This document shows, piece by piece, positions 5,926 through 6,220 of a stretch of 6,220 nucleotides of DNA; the stretch's first letter is position 1; each line of letters opens with the position of its first letter. The position numbers and the translations under genes were made by a program. The DNA comes from Flavobacteriaceae bacterium (GTDB lineage: Bacteria; Bacteroidota; Bacteroidia; Flavobacteriales; Flavobacteriaceae). Below the pieces are notes generated by a model. That model did no database searches, was not told where the DNA came from, and saw only the letters and a list, made by a program, of their open reading frames with translations. The DNA is taken from NCBI GenBank assembly GCA_002711185.1, contig PAHL01000029.1, positions 24,204 to 30,423 of the forward strand, written 5' to 3'.

Positions 5926-5960
5926 CAAAAAAACCCGCCCTAAATAATATAAGGCGGGTT
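5926..5960 (-). terminator. Intrinsic terminator of the ribonuclease E/G gene
   Basis: On the minus strand an 8-bp G+C-rich stem AACCCGCC/GGCGGGTT (arms at 5953-5960 and 5932-5939) with a 13-base loop is followed by a run of seven T (5933-5927). It begins 5 bases after the stop of the gene to its right. In the plus direction no T run follows the stem, so it works for minus-strand transcription only. It is the most G+C-rich spot in the window. Confidence 0.9.
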
Positions 5961-5965
5961 ATAAA

Positions 5966-6220
5966 TTAAGTTCGAATTTGTCTTTGAGATTTATCCATAA
6001 AACTGAATTTTAAGTAATAAAAAGCATCTCTAGGAATAATTCTTACCCATTTTTTATATTCAAAATACCACTTGAGTTGGATGGATGGAAATCCTTCCTT
6101 CAAATAGGAAGCAATAAATGGATGAACGTGTAAAAATATTTGTTCATTTTTGTATTGCTTATGCTTAACAATTTTGTTAAGTTCTGTGTTGATTTTATCT
6201 ATTAATACAATAGGAGCTTC
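5966..6220 (-). CDS. rng: Ribonuclease E/G family protein, C-terminal end only (partial)
   Basis: The last 84 codons of a minus-strand gene whose start lies right of the window; the stop is TAA at 5968-5966. The readable part begins EAPIVLIDKINTELNKI and continues with IFLHVHPFIASYLKEG, QLKWYFEYKKWVRIIP and a final FSFMDKSQ. The HVHPFIASYL segment followed by a W-x-x-x-Y-K-x-W-V stretch matches the tail of the RNase E/G proteins of Bacteroidota, which act in rRNA and mRNA processing and decay. The catalytic and S1 domains are outside the window, so this rests on the C-terminal region alone. RNase E and RNase G cannot be told apart from it; the symbol follows common usage for the single Bacteroidota homologue. 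Confidence 0.7.
   Translation of the reverse strand, partial: EAPIVLIDKINTELNKIVKHKQYKNEQIFLHVHPFIASYLKEGFPSIQLKWYFEYKKWVRIIPRDAFYYLKFSFMDKSQRQIRT

Overview
The window looks like a low-GC Bacteroidota genome, most likely a marine-type flavobacterium or a relative. Five things point there. The atpD-atpC pair stands alone, apart from the rest of the ATP synthase genes. The beta subunit (503 aa) carries the lineage's extra residues just after its GERTREGND motif. The epsilon subunit is only 91 aa and lacks the C-terminal helices. Start codons have no clear Shine-Dalgarno sequences. Two gene starts have a TAnnTTTG -7 box.

Left part, 1-3523, plus strand: a fatty-acyl-CoA type catabolic operon that begins outside the window. 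It holds the last 31 codons of an ACAD10/11-type acyl-CoA dehydrogenase, an APH-fold kinase of the ACAD10/11 or LvaA type (TTG start), and two adjacent, divergent acyl-CoA dehydrogenases. The first two are the separate-gene version of human ACAD11 (kinase fused to dehydrogenase) and of LvaA plus LvaC, so phosphorylation and removal of a gamma-hydroxyl on an acyl-CoA is the best guess. The other two each lack half of the FAD and active-site motifs and complement each other. They probably form one alpha2beta2 enzyme, as known for paired FadE proteins of actinobacterial steroid degradation.

Middle, 3524-5440, plus strand: a 130-bp intergenic region with an FNR/CRP-like palindrome, an A/T-only hairpin and a -7 box, followed by atpD and atpC, which overlap at TAATG. 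These encode the catalytic beta and the epsilon subunits of F1Fo ATP synthase.

Right part, 5437-6220, minus strand: recX (RecA modulator) runs convergently into atpC, and the two stop codons share the tetranucleotide TTAG. Upstream of recX is the C-terminus of a ribonuclease E/G gene with a strong intrinsic terminator. The only promoter-like sequence for recX sits directly on the end of that terminator and would give a leaderless or almost leaderless mRNA.

No tRNA, rRNA, CRISPR array, insertion sequence or integrase is visible. There is no gene-free stretch longer than about 130 bases.
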